Shown here in pieces: positions 42,817 through 52,017 of a stretch of 64,000 nucleotides of DNA. Numbering within the stretch: position 1 is the first letter of the stretch; every line of letters begins with the position of its first letter. The position numbers and the translations under genes were made by a program. Location: assembly GCA_033764435.1 (NCBI GenBank), contig JANRIX010000048.1, positions 62,001 to 126,000 of the forward strand, given 5' to 3'. Source of the DNA: JAEUMY01 sp033764435. GTDB lineage: Bacteria; Pseudomonadota; Gammaproteobacteria; Burkholderiales; Usitatibacteraceae. The notes beneath the pieces were generated by a model, which was not told where the DNA came from, searched no databases, and saw only the letters and a list, made by a program, of their open reading frames with translations.

Positions 42817-43280
42817 GTCGCCTCCGTGGGCAATGATCGGGCCTGCCTGCTGGCCTCGAATGCCAATCGCAGGGCTTCCAGGTCTTCCTTCAGGACAGCC
42901 TGGCGTTCAGCGGGTAGCCGGCGAAAGGCATCGGCCAGATAGTCAATATGGGGCTGAAACACGCGCCGGAATTCCTGCTCGCCGGCCGGGGTCAGGACAA
43001 CCTTGGTGCAGCGGGCGTCGTCAGGATGGTCCTCGCGCCTGACCAGGCCCTTGTCGGTCAGTCTGTCGACGATGCCGGTCAGGGTGCCCTTGGTGATGAG
43101 CGTCTTTTCGCCCAGTTCGCGAAACGTCATGCCGCACGTGTTCCCCAACGTCGCAATGACATCGAACTGCGGCGGCGTTAGACCCGAGGCGCGAATATCC
43201 ACCAACGAGTAGCTCTCGAAGGCCTGGTAGCAGCGGACCAGCTCGCGCATGAGGTGCATGAAGGGTGGTTTGTCGGACAT
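42813..43280 (-). CDS. MarR family transcriptional regulator
   Basis: A 155-residue winged-helix protein. The DNA-binding part reads TPPQFDVIATLGNTCGMTFRELGEKTLITKGTLTGIVDRLTDKGLVRREDHPDDARCTKVVLTPAG, the MarR signature. Cysteines occur at YQAFESY-upstream (RCYQ), NTCG and ARCT, so redox sensing is possible. It is the first gene of the b561-YceI operon, and the operator upstream indicates autoregulation. Confidence 0.93.
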   Translation of the reverse strand: MSDKPPFMHLMRELVRCYQAFESYSLVDIRASGLTPPQFDVIATLGNTCGMTFRELGEKTLITKGTLTGIVDRLTDKGLVRREDHPDDARCTKVVLTPAGEQEFRRVFQPHIDYLADAFRRLPAERQAVLKEDLEALRLAFEASRQARSLPTEAT

Positions 43281-43293
43281 GGGAAGAACAGGG

Positions 43294-43342
43294 AATTAGT
43301 TCTAACTGAAACCATAATAGTTCCCGTTAGAACTAATTGCAA
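43294..43342 (-). promoter_or_regulatory. marR promoter with 13-bp inverted-repeat operator
   Basis: On the minus strand TTGCAA (43342-43337), a 17-base spacer and TATTAT (43319-43314) form the promoter. Perfect 13-bp arms AATTAGTTCTAAC (43294-43306) and GTTAGAACTAATT (43326-43338) flank the -10, placing bound repressor over -35 and the start. Confidence 0.75.
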
Positions 43343-43842
43343 GCCCCCTGAACAGCCAAACTGAACGACACATATATATAAACATAATATAAATTATACG
43401 CCCTATATAGATACCATTCAGGAGAGAAATAATCCATTTATACGTTTCTTTTTATGTAGTTATATGCCTTTCTTAAACTGTTTTATTGGTACTTGGAGGT
43501 CCCCGTTCGCTCAAAGTTCGCGTACCTAAAGATCCATACGATTCCTACCTAATAATCAAGAACCGGCTGGCATTCGCCAGATTGCCGCCTTTGTAGGCAG
43601 CGTTACGTCCAACTTGCGACGCCCATTCAAGAATCTGAGAATTTGGCAAATGGGTGCCAATCTCAATTGCCAACCTACTAGCCCTTGTAGGTGAAATAGC
43701 AATGACTCGGTGCTAGATTGAGCTGATCGTGGCCCGGCCAATCCGTGACTATGAGACGCTCGTATCCCTGTCGGTCCAAAGCAACCTGCCATTGCGTAGC
43801 TTCGGCGGGCTGCACATTTTCTCGACAGTTGAACTGCTGACG
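43343..43842. other. AT-rich spacer before the accessory defence gene
   Basis: About 500 bases. From 43370 to 43490 it is strikingly AT-rich (stretches such as CATATATATAAACATAATATAAATTATA) in an otherwise GC-rich genome. An in-frame GTG at 43729 could extend the following gene by 38 codons. No transposase or attachment site was identified. Confidence 0.7.
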
Positions 43843-46800
43843 ATGCCACCACCAGGCGGTCCGGCGGCCATTAACGGCTTCCTTTACCAGTTCCTCCAAC
43901 ACATCGCCACGCTGACCGACGCTCAATTCACCATTGCAAACGGCTCTGACGATGATAAGGATGATTGGTCAGTCACTTTTGAGCCCACCCAGGGTGGCGA
44001 CACCCAAATCGAGGGACAGGCGTTCATCGTCGAGCAGTACAAGGTGCGCGACGGCACCTGGTCAATTGCAGACCTCACGGAGGTCCTCCTTGGTCTCAGG
44101 AAGGCGGTACCGGCAGATTTGCCCGATAGCGCATCCTATCGATTTGTGACCAGCGGCCGGCCCGGGGTCGATGTCATGAACCTGGTTGAGTTCGCTCTCC
44201 GTATGAAGGCGGTCGTCAATGTCGACGCAATCAATGCGCTCGACGTCTACAAATACGGCGAAATGCTCCTGACAGACGCCGAAATGTTTGCGCACTTGCG
44301 TGAAGCAACGCGTGCAAAAGGCTCGACCGTACCTGCCGACGAGGACCTTCGGGTATTGCATTTGCTAGCGTGTTTTGACGTGACATGGGAATACACGCTG
44401 GACGACCTTCGTGAGGCGGTTGATTTGATGCTGGACCGCTATTTCTACGGCAAACACAACGCCACGAAAGCCCGCCTCCTTCTCCTGGGCCGGCTGCAAG
44501 AGGATTTGGCCAACGGCCAGTTGCGCCTCACGCGCAGCGACATAGACAAGCTATTTGTCGATCTCAACCTTGATCCCGAGCTGCCCAAGCGAATGGCGAG
44601 CCTGGACGAATCCATGGCTATCGCCTCCAAAAGGAATCTGGGCAAGGCGGCCTATGCCGGCCACCGTGACATTCGGAGGTCGCCAATTTGGCCCGAAGAT
44701 AGCCCTATCCTGATCCTCGTTGGCGAGAGCGGGAGTGGAAAGACCTGGCAACTTGCCCGTCTTGTATCGACGCTCGCGGATAACAAGGAAGTTGTAGCCT
44801 GGATATCGGCAGCCGGATCGGCGGAGGCGATGATTCGGACGGTCGCCAATGACATTTGGGGGGAATTGCAACAGGTCGGAGAGCTGACCTTGAAGGGCCT
44901 CGAAATCACGTATCGCAAGATGACGAATCGGGACGGCCGATGGCTGACGATTGCGATCGACAATGTCCAAACCCCGGCCCTAGCTGAGCAGCTCATTTCG
45001 AACGCTGACTGGGCGACCGATGGCGTCCGGCTCGCCATGAGCGCTTCAAAGTTGGTGGGACATGCTATGCAATCCAGGTTTGGGAACCTGGTCCACGTCA
45101 TTGAGGTCCCCGACTTTGGCGTGCAGGAGCTCACTGCGTTTCTGGCGAGCCATGGCAAATCTTGGGCTGAGTTGCCATGGGACCTAAAACAACTGCTCAA
45201 GCGACCGGTCTTGGCCGGCACCTACGTGCAACTCCCCTACTCTTCTTTTCAGGGGGCGCCGCGCACCGAGTATGAAATTTTCGATGCATTCTGGAAGCGG
45301 ATCGCCTTGAAAGCTGCCCCGGGAGATGAGGGCGTGCTACTTGCCTTGGCCGCTCGGGTGATCAACCCTTCAGGCTATCCGGTTGCCCGCCCTGATTGGG
45401 GGCAGATTGGATTGGATGAGAACAGCGCAGCACGCCTGGTGAGTACAGGGTGGCTGCGCATCGGGAGCTTTGCCGAGGCGAGCTTCGCTCACGAGCGGCT
45501 CTTAAACTGGGTGCTCGCCAAAGATTTGAACCGTCGCGTCGTCGCAAATCAGCTTTCGCCAAAGGTGCTCGCGGCCTTCATCATCGATTGCTGGCCCTGG
45601 GCAGGCGGGAGCCTCAAAGGACTTGGCTACGCCCCGATGGACCTCATTTGGATGCTGGCGTCAGTACCCGTCGCGAATTTCAATTTGAATGAGCTCCTGG
45701 AGACGCTGGAGGAACCGCATCCCGTTGGGGGTGACCTTTACGCGGAGCTTCTTCCAAGCATTGGGCCTCTCGCCATCCCACTGTTGCTGAATCGCTTGGA
45801 TGCACACGCAAGCACGTGGGACTACTTCACCATCAAGATTAAGCGCGGCTTGATGACGCTTGCGACCCAGGAAGGCGTGAAGATTGTAGACACCATTGAA
45901 CAGCTTCTTGCCGCCCAGAGCATCTCGGCAATTAGGGTTGGAATGGAACTCGCCCTCGCCTGCCCAAGCGCATCCCACCTTGAACAGCTGTGGTGTCTTC
46001 GGGAGTGGCACAAAACTGATCCCACCAATGCAAGGGAATTTACCGATGGCAAGCTCTGGTGCGATGCGACCCGGGCCTGCGCCGCAAGGGATCCCGAGTG
46101 GATCGTTTCAAAAGTCCATGACCCCGATTCATCGCAAGAAGATCAGGTGGACTTGGCGTTTGTCCTTGTGGGAATGAATTCTGTCGAGGCCCGTCGAGTT
46201 TGGGAGGCCTGCAAAGCGAAATTGGCTGCCAATTTCGACCCAAGTCGATTGCGGGCTCTGTTGTGCTGCATTCGTCGCTTTTGCGATGCTTCTTTCACGG
46301 AATTCACCAAGGCGCAGTCGGCAAATCCTGAGGGTTTTCATGAGGCGACGGCAATCTCTACATTGGCGCAATTGTCGCCCGAGGGCGCCCTGGAATATGT
46401 GGCCATCGAAGGCAAGGGCATTCGCTGGAGTTCGGCATCGAGCTGGTTGCCGACTTTGCACTATCGTGGGGCAAAGGCACTCGACGATCGGATCCGCGAG
46501 CTCGTCAAACACGAGGATCGACCAAGCCGGACGCTGGCACTGACATTCTCAAACCGGGAAGAGATGATGTCGCCCGCCTTGTTCGGAGAATTCCTGGACT
46601 ACTTTGGCGAGGCGCTTACTGCGAATGGACAGCCAACTGACGCGGTAGGCGCCGACAAAGAAAGCGATCGAAATTTCGGCCCCGAACTTTCGACGCTTGC
46701 CAACATCGCCGATGCGCAACAGCTGGCCATTCTTCGTGCTCAGCAGAACTCGCCCTTGGAGGCCGGGTTACTGGCGCTCGCCAAACGAAGGATCGTGTTG

Positions 46801-48339
46801 CCTGGGGGTATGCACGACAGCTTGCTGGAGGACGCCAAGGCCGCATTGCTGCATATTGCTGGAGACGGTATCCGTGAATTGATCCTGGCCGAAATGGGTC
46901 CCGATAGCGGCGGTCTCCGCGGGGCGATTGCGTGGGGTATGGTCGCCGGCGAGGGCGCAGCAAAGAGACTCACGGAGGTTGCCAATCAGTCGGTGAGCTC
47001 GGACCCCGCAGCACGCCACAACAATGAGCTCTATCTGGCGATCAAGAGTTTGGCCTCCTTGGGTGCATCGGCAGAGTTGATCAGTGTGCTTGAGGCAACG
47101 GGCGCTGAGTCCATTACACGAGACCTCGAGATGATTTGGGGCAACCGCCCGATTGAACCCGCGTTTTTGAACTTGGCCTTGGAGGAATTGAGCGCGCCGT
47201 CCGGCAATGCCGGCAAGCTGAGAACTGCCATCGTGCTCACCTGGCTCAGCAACGCCGCATCGCTGAGGACTGCGTTGGAGACCCAGCTGGCCAATCTGCA
47301 CTTTCCGTCGCCTGAAGCTGCCCTTGCCTATGAGGCGCTGATGATGGGAAAGACCGACTCAGCGGAGGCCATGGCCTTTGCATCCCGCGCACTTCAGGAT
47401 GAAGACTCACGCTGGATGGGGGTCAATCTGCTGATTCGGGCAGGACCTCCGGGAATTGGCGCACTTAGAACTCATTTGCAAAGCCGACCCAAAGGCGGGC
47501 GAAACCACATTGACTACAGCATTGTTCAAGCGCTGCATGCCCATCCGGCACATAGTGACTTTGCCGAGGGTGTGGCCATTGAAAGCCTGCGAAGGCACGA
47601 GTTCGGCAATGGCGAGATGCTCAAGATCGCTGCAGGCGTAAAGGACCCTGAAGTTCAGGGAATGGTGATTGAGGCGGCATTCCGGAAAAGGAGCAACACC
47701 GACGCGCTGAAGGCTATTGCTGGGATGCACGAGCAACTCGCGCTCGAAGCAGCTCTCAAGGAGTTGATCGAACGAGCCGATACCGCAGACCGGGTGTGCA
47801 AGGCCATCTTGCGTTTGAACTCAAGTAATTTGCACGTTGAGTGGTTCATTGGTGCCGCCAAGGTGGTACCCAAAGACAGGCATGGTGCGATTGGGCGCGC
47901 ACTTCGTCTCATGCCGGCGACGCCGGTATTGGCGTCGATCGAAGGCTTGCTAGGAAGCGAGACTCAAGACGACCGAATCCTTGGCTTAACGCTTGCCCGT
48001 TGGACAGCCGCGCCGTCTGATGAGCGAATTCTGGAACTCGTTGCGTCTGATCCAGAACACAAGGTCCGAGACGCGGCGATATCTGCACTGCAAATTAGAG
48101 GGCGCCTGGCGAACGCATTGACGTTACTTGCCGAATTCCCCATGGCTAAGGATGCAACCAAGCGTTCAATGTTGTACGCATTGGTCAAGACCATTCACCG
48201 TGGCGTTCTGACGAACCGCAGTGATTCTCTTTGGCTCGGCACCGTGCTTGACGATTCGGCAGGCACGCTCATTGATTTCGCCGAAAGTATGCTGGAACGC
48301 AAAACAATGGGCAAAGGGCCGATGGAGGACTTGGATTAG
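43843..48339 (+). CDS. Large STAND-type NTPase with Cap4-like nuclease N-terminus; candidate antiphage defence protein
   Basis: A 1498-residue protein. The N-terminus (NGFLYQFLQHI at residues 11-21, acidic DDDKDDW at 36-42, EQYK at 64-67) resembles the Cap4/DUF4297 endonuclease fold, with GFxYQ, Asp and QxK. Residues about 290-500 form a P-loop NTPase: Walker A GESGSGKT (294-301) and Walker B WLTIAIDN (367-374). The last 900 residues are helical and repeat-like without membrane segments, as in sensor regions of Avs/STAND proteins. ATG 43843 is chosen because the nuclease motif starts right after it. Base composition is lower in GC than neighbours and flanks are AT-rich, suggesting transfer. 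The exact class is inferred, not proven. Confidence 0.7.
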   Translation: MPPPGGPAAINGFLYQFLQHIATLTDAQFTIANGSDDDKDDWSVTFEPTQGGDTQIEGQAFIVEQYKVRDGTWSIADLTEVLLGLRKAVPADLPDSASYRFVTSGRPGVDVMNLVEFALRMKAVVNVDAINALDVYKYGEMLLTDAEMFAHLREATRAKGSTVPADEDLRVLHLLACFDVTWEYTLDDLREAVDLMLDRYFYGKHNATKARLLLLGRLQEDLANGQLRLTRSDIDKLFVDLNLDPELPKRMASLDESMAIASKRNLGKAAYAGHRDIRRSPIWPEDSPILILVGESGSGKTWQLARLVSTLADNKEVVAWISAAGSAEAMIRTVANDIWGELQQVGELTLKGLEITYRKMTNRDGRWLTIAIDNVQTPALAEQLISNADWATDGVRLAMSASKLVGHAMQSRFGNLVHVIEVPDFGVQELTAFLASHGKSWAELPWDLKQLLKRPVLAGTYVQLPYSSFQGAPRTEYEIFDAFWKRIALKAAPGDEGVLLALAARVINPSGYPVARPDWGQIGLDENSAARLVSTGWLRIGSFAEASFAHERLLNWVLAKDLNRRVVANQLSPKVLAAFIIDCWPWAGGSLKGLGYAPMDLIWMLASVPVANFNLNELLETLEEPHPVGGDLYAELLPSIGPLAIPLLLNRLDAHASTWDYFTIKIKRGLMTLATQEGVKIVDTIEQLLAAQSISAIRVGMELALACPSASHLEQLWCLREWHKTDPTNAREFTDGKLWCDATRACAARDPEWIVSKVHDPDSSQEDQVDLAFVLVGMNSVEARRVWEACKAKLAANFDPSRLRALLCCIRRFCDASFTEFTKAQSANPEGFHEATAISTLAQLSPEGALEYVAIEGKGIRWSSASSWLPTLHYRGAKALDDRIRELVKHEDRPSRTLALTFSNREEMMSPALFGEFLDYFGEALTANGQPTDAVGADKESDRNFGPELSTLANIADAQQLAILRAQQNSPLEAGLLALAKRRIVLPGGMHDSLLEDAKAALLHIAGDGIRELILAEMGPDSGGLRGAIAWGMVAGEGAAKRLTEVANQSVSSDPAARHNNELYLAIKSLASLGASAELISVLEATGAESITRDLEMIWGNRPIEPAFLNLALEELSAPSGNAGKLRTAIVLTWLSNAASLRTALETQLANLHFPSPEAALAYEALMMGKTDSAEAMAFASRALQDEDSRWMGVNLLIRAGPPGIGALRTHLQSRPKGGRNHIDYSIVQALHAHPAHSDFAEGVAIESLRRHEFGNGEMLKIAAGVKDPEVQGMVIEAAFRKRSNTDALKAIAGMHEQLALEAALKELIERADTADRVCKAILRLNSSNLHVEWFIGAAKVVPKDRHGAIGRALRLMPATPVLASIEGLLGSETQDDRILGLTLARWTAAPSDERILELVASDPEHKVRDAAISALQIRGRLANALTLLAEFPMAKDATKRSMLYALVKTIHRGVLTNRSDSLWLGTVLDDSAGTLIDFAESMLERKTMGKGPMEDLD

Positions 48340-48788
48340 ACACGCGACATGCTGAATCCGATTAAATAGCAAACGAACCAGCGGTTCGTTCTTCCCTTAG
48401 AGTCGAGCCCTCGCTAAAGCGTGGATGCGTCAAATGCTTGGCCGAATGTCAGCTCTCCAGTACTCAGCTTTTCCCGAATCTTGATCAGGGGTTGACGTAC
48501 TTTCCGTGCAGAGAGTGTCGTTAAGGAAGACTATATAAATCAGTGGGTTGCATGCCGCAATCTGAAAATAACCAATAAAAACAAAGACTTCTGACCCCCC
48601 TCTATTGGAAGATATTCTACAGATTTCGGCGCGACGGTTGGTGAGTTCGTTGCGCCAAGTGTCGTTAGGCTCCTAGTTTTCCAACTCATTCATGCCATAG
48701 ATGGCCTACATTCCGCGCATATTAGTAAATTAACGCATAGCTTAGATGATTTATGCGAGACTCGGCCTTTTCATGAGCCCATCAGGAG
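48340..48788. other. AT-rich spacer behind the defence gene
   Basis: About 450 bases with no supported gene. It starts with a hairpin AACGAACC-AGC-GGTTCGTT (48372-48390), a likely terminator. The 10-mer AGTGTCGTTA occurs twice, at 48514 and 48658. The rest is AT-rich relative to the genome. Confidence 0.65.
48372..48390 (+). terminator. Candidate terminator of the large STAND-type gene
   Basis: Eight-bp perfect stem (AACGAACC / GGTTCGTT) with a three-base loop, followed by CTTCCCTT, 32 bases behind the stop. The weak T-tract leaves some doubt. Confidence 0.5.
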
Positions 48789-49463
48789 ATGAACATGCCG
48801 TTTCGAGCCGACGAAGCCGCACAAGCCGGGTTGGAAGAAGCTATCAAGTACCTCGTCATGCGCCCCCGCCAAGCGGATGAAGCCCAACGTGAGCGAAGCA
48901 AGGAAGCGTTGCTGGACCTTGTGGACGAACTAGGACCAGTGGTGGATCGATATCCAACCTGGCACCCGCTTGTGTCGAACCACGATAGTCGTCACGCCGT
49001 TTCCACGCCGAGCGAACGATGCGGCTACAAGGGCCTTGATCACACCAAGTATTTCGTCCATGGCTTTATTACCTGTCCGTATGGGGATGGGCAAGACGTA
49101 ATTGATTCGGTGAAGGCCCTGCCTGCAAATGGCGCGGCCTATGTCATTGCCAAGCGGTTGGATGTGCAGTTCTACGACCAGCAAGCCACGCCCATATTGG
49201 TGAAATGCGAGTGGAAAGAAACGTTGCCGATGGACAAGATGATTCCGCTGTCCATCGCCTTGCCTCTCCTCCTTGAGAAAGAAGTCCCTTGCTGGAAGTG
49301 GGCAGAAGTCGCCGAGACTTGGGACACCATGCGGACATATTTTCTGGGTGGTCCACATGGCGCAAGGTCGTCCTTGTTCGTGAATCAGGAAACTGGCCAG
49401 GCAATCAAGAAGATTTGGGAAGCGCTGATCTATTCGGGAATGTTTGGCCCGATCAAAGTGTGA
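48789..49463 (+). CDS. Hypothetical protein, 224 residues
   Basis: Not recognised. The protein is soluble, with an acidic helical N-terminus (DEAAQAGLEEAIKYLVMRPRQADEAQRERSKEALLDLVDELGPVVDRY), then a mixed region with HPLVSNHD and GYKGLDHTKYFVHGFITCPYGDG, and a C-terminal helix KKIWEALIYSGMFGPIKV. A good AGGAG ribosome site lies six bases before the ATG, and codon use is ordinary. It stands alone between the AT-rich spacer and the PepSY gene, so it may belong to the same accessory block as the defence gene. Confidence 0.7.
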   Translation: MNMPFRADEAAQAGLEEAIKYLVMRPRQADEAQRERSKEALLDLVDELGPVVDRYPTWHPLVSNHDSRHAVSTPSERCGYKGLDHTKYFVHGFITCPYGDGQDVIDSVKALPANGAAYVIAKRLDVQFYDQQATPILVKCEWKETLPMDKMIPLSIALPLLLEKEVPCWKWAEVAETWDTMRTYFLGGPHGARSSLFVNQETGQAIKKIWEALIYSGMFGPIKV

Positions 49464-49636
49464 TTTGCTGAACGAGAAGGACGTTGAGCGTTGCTTAGAC
49501 TGGGGCGTGAGCCACGGTAAGTCCGCAACAAACAGATCTGCAGTATCAAATTAAGAACGCCATAAGTTTGGGGACTCAGTCTATGGGGTGAGCAGGCAAT
49601 GAAGCCGCTCAGAACCTCTCAAGACTGGAGCAGATC

Positions 49637-49990
49637 ATGAAAAAGCAACTTGCACTTCCTCTGGCGGCGGCGGTCACTGGCCTTGCCGTCCTCGGTTCCA
49701 TCGCCTATGCCAACCAATCGGGAATCCTGGGCAACGATGCGCAAACCCAATTGGCGGCAACGAAAATTCCTCTGACTGCCGCCATCCAGGCTGCGGAATC
49801 CCATGTGGGCGGTCGGGCGACGAAGGCCGAGATCGAAAGTGAGCGCGGCACGGCCTACTTCGAGGTCGAGGTCACCACCCCGGATCAGAAGACCTTTGAT
49901 GTCAAGGTCGACGCCACCACCGGAAAGGTGATCGACGCGCGCCCTGACGCGGCTGACCGTAAAGACGAGGACTCGGACGATCGGGATTGA
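49637..49990 (+). CDS. PepSY-domain periplasmic protein
   Basis: A 117-residue protein with a signal peptide (MKKQLALPLAAAVTGLAVLGSIAYA) and one PepSY domain: IPLTAAIQAAESHVGGRATKAEIESERGTAYFEVEVTTPDQKTFDVKVDATTGKVID. The tail is very acidic (DEDSDDRD). PepSY proteins often accompany two-component systems and metal or peptide stress genes; a PmrAB-like pair lies 2 kb downstream. Ribosome site GGAGCAG precedes the ATG. Confidence 0.88.
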   Translation: MKKQLALPLAAAVTGLAVLGSIAYANQSGILGNDAQTQLAATKIPLTAAIQAAESHVGGRATKAEIESERGTAYFEVEVTTPDQKTFDVKVDATTGKVIDARPDAADRKDEDSDDRD

Positions 49991-50039
49991 ATGTCAGCAC
50001 TCCGCGCGGCGGCATTGCCCGGCCGCGCGGATCGTTCCG

Positions 50040-51227
50040 CTATCGCCGGTTGTCGCGCCAGATCACCCATGACAGCATGAACATGAGCACGATGGTCCAT
50101 GCCGCCCCCGAACCAAACGCACTCGATGATCCCCATGTGACCCACAACCAGCCACAGAGGACGCCGCTCGCCAGTTGGAACACGCCCGTGACGAAGTGAA
50201 ATCCACCGAACGCCGTGGCGCGCCGGTCAGACGGCGCGCAGTCGGCAATAGCCGCTGAGAGAATGCCTTGGGAAAGTCCCATGTGCGCACCCCACAGCGC
50301 AACACCCAACCAGAATGCTGTCAGGCTGGGGGACAAGGCCATGAGACCCTCTGAGGCGAGCAAGACTGCAAGCGACATGAGGAGAAGGCGATCACGCCCA
50401 AGACGTGTCGCCGCCAGCGCTGCCGGATACGCTATGACCGCATAGGTCACACTCATGACAGTCATGACCAACGGAATCCACAACAGGGTGAACTGCAACT
50501 CCTGGGCGCGCAACACCAGAAAGGCCTCCGACATTCGCGCCATGGAAAACAAGGCTGCCAGACCCATCAATACCCAATAGCGGCGTGGCATGCCCCGAAA
50601 GGTCAAGACCTCTCGCCAAGCGAGGCTGCGCGCATTTTCGTCACCGCCCGGCGGCGCGTCATGAATGCAGAAGGCCAACAGGCCGACCGCGATGAATGCA
50701 GGCACCGTTGCGATCCACATCACAGCGCGAAGGTCCTGGTTCCAAAGCCACAGAAACAGGACGGCCAGCAGCGGGCCTAGAAACGCGCCCGTCGTGTCGA
50801 GCGACTGCCTCAGGCCATATGCGGCGTTCAGTTGGGCGGCTGGCGTCACGTCAGCAACCATGGCGTCCCTCGGTGCGCCTCGCAATCCTTTGCCCACTCG
50901 ATCGAGCAGTCTGGCAGTCGCAACGGATACTGCGGACTCGGCAAGCGGGAACATGGGTTTGACCAACGCCGCAAGTCCATAGCCCACCAACGCCAGCGCC
51001 TTGCGTTGGCGAAAGCGGTCAGACACCCATCCTGAGATCACCTTGAGCATGGACGAGGTCGCCTCGGCCAGCCCTTCAACGACGCCGACGACCAGCGCTG
51101 ACACACCGAGCACGGTGGTCATGTACACCGGCAGCACGGCGTGGATCAGCTCCGACGACATGTCCATGAACAAGCTGACGAAGCCCAGTACCCAAACCGG
51201 GCGCGGGATCTGCTTCCAGGCGCTCAT
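50040..51227 (-). CDS. Major facilitator superfamily transporter
   Basis: A 395-residue, 12-helix MFS protein. The loop 2-3 motif appears as GWVSDRFRQRKALALVGYGLAALVKPMF and LLDRVGKGLRGAPRDAMVAD follows, which resembles a group of MFS carriers often annotated near DedA or two-component genes. Substrate unknown. The ATG overlaps the DedA stop, so the two are one operon, divergent from the response regulator. Confidence 0.88.
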   Translation of the reverse strand: MSAWKQIPRPVWVLGFVSLFMDMSSELIHAVLPVYMTTVLGVSALVVGVVEGLAEATSSMLKVISGWVSDRFRQRKALALVGYGLAALVKPMFPLAESAVSVATARLLDRVGKGLRGAPRDAMVADVTPAAQLNAAYGLRQSLDTTGAFLGPLLAVLFLWLWNQDLRAVMWIATVPAFIAVGLLAFCIHDAPPGGDENARSLAWREVLTFRGMPRRYWVLMGLAALFSMARMSEAFLVLRAQELQFTLLWIPLVMTVMSVTYAVIAYPAALAATRLGRDRLLLMSLAVLLASEGLMALSPSLTAFWLGVALWGAHMGLSQGILSAAIADCAPSDRRATAFGGFHFVTGVFQLASGVLCGWLWVTWGSSSAFGSGAAWTIVLMFMLSWVIWRDNRR

Positions 51228-51832
51228 TGCTCCGGATCGGTCCGGTTAGCCTTCCACTGGCGGGCCAGGAAGTACAGCAATGCGACTCCAATCACGACAA
51301 GCAATGCCCGGAGCTGGTGGTCAGCCAATGATGCGACCTGCGTTGCCATGGCCTGACCAAAGACGTAGCCCAGCCCGGTGAACAGCGCGGCCCAGACGAG
51401 CGCACCCAAAGCATTGAACAACACAAACTCCGCTGCCGGAATTTTTGCCATCCCAAGCACGATGGGCCCCACCGTGCGCAAGCCCACCATGAAGCGAACG
51501 CCAACAGTGAACCAGCGGCGGTGTCGCTGAATGTGCGGCGTTATCCGCGCCATGGCCGATCGCAGCGTGGTGAAACGGGGTACAAGCTGAGCGCCATAAC
51601 GCTGGCCTATCATGAAGTAGGTCTGATCCACCACAAAATTGCAAAGCGCAAGGAAGGCCGCGATCGCCGGCCACGATACGTGGGACTGATGGGCGAAGTA
51701 CCCGGACATTACCGCCGTGACTTCTCCTTCGATTATGCTTCCCAGCACCATGGCCGGATAGGGATGGGCCTGGAGCAGATTCAGAAGATCAAGGGTCATT
51801 GCGCAGTCACCAACTATTTTGAGTGGGTTCAT
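51224..51832 (-). CDS. DedA family membrane protein
   Basis: A 202-residue SNARE-associated/DedA protein. It has GSIIEGEVTAVMSGYFAHQ, the MIGQRYGAQLVPRF segment and RRWFTVGVRFMVGLRTVGPIVLGMAKIPAAEF, which carry the family's conserved acidic residue, Arg and Gly-Pro. Some DedA proteins recycle undecaprenyl phosphate and are needed for polymyxin resistance, fitting the ArnT gene nearby. ATG 51832 or 51799 could start it. Confidence 0.88.
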   Translation of the reverse strand: MNPLKIVGDCAMTLDLLNLLQAHPYPAMVLGSIIEGEVTAVMSGYFAHQSHVSWPAIAAFLALCNFVVDQTYFMIGQRYGAQLVPRFTTLRSAMARITPHIQRHRRWFTVGVRFMVGLRTVGPIVLGMAKIPAAEFVLFNALGALVWAALFTGLGYVFGQAMATQVASLADHQLRALLVVIGVALLYFLARQWKANRTDPEQ

Positions 51833-51874
51833 CTTAGAACCTTTGCGGCTCGATCAGAAGGGTCCTTCAAGCCA

Positions 51875-51891
51875 TTTAAGTTTCATCTAAT
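51875..51891. promoter_or_regulatory. Candidate PmrA-like box before the response regulator
   Basis: TTTAAG-N5-TCTAAT has the 11-bp spacing of PmrA boxes (YTTAAK-N5-YTTAAK) but with mismatches in the second half. It lies between dedA and the response-regulator gene. Confidence 0.35.
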
Positions 51892-52017
51892 TCTCGCTCA
51901 TTAAGGTGTTCGCATGACTACGCACGCAACCGGGCACTCCCCATTCCGGGAGAATCCACTCCACGACCACGGTCGTCACGACGCCTTCGCGTCGCACGCC
52001 TGACAAAGGAGAAGCGC

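Noticed and set aside
43190..43201. GCGAATATCCAC near marR as another copy of the palindrome
   Set aside because: The right half does not match; only exact 12-mers were counted.
43370..43490. AT-rich stretch as a replication origin
   Set aside because: No DnaA boxes or origin-linked genes (dnaA, dnaN, parAB) are nearby.
48514..48667. Direct repeat AGTGTCGTTA, 144 bases apart, as target-site duplication of an inserted element
   Set aside because: The DNA between them holds no transposase or inverted ends, and a 10-mer pair in this length can arise by chance.
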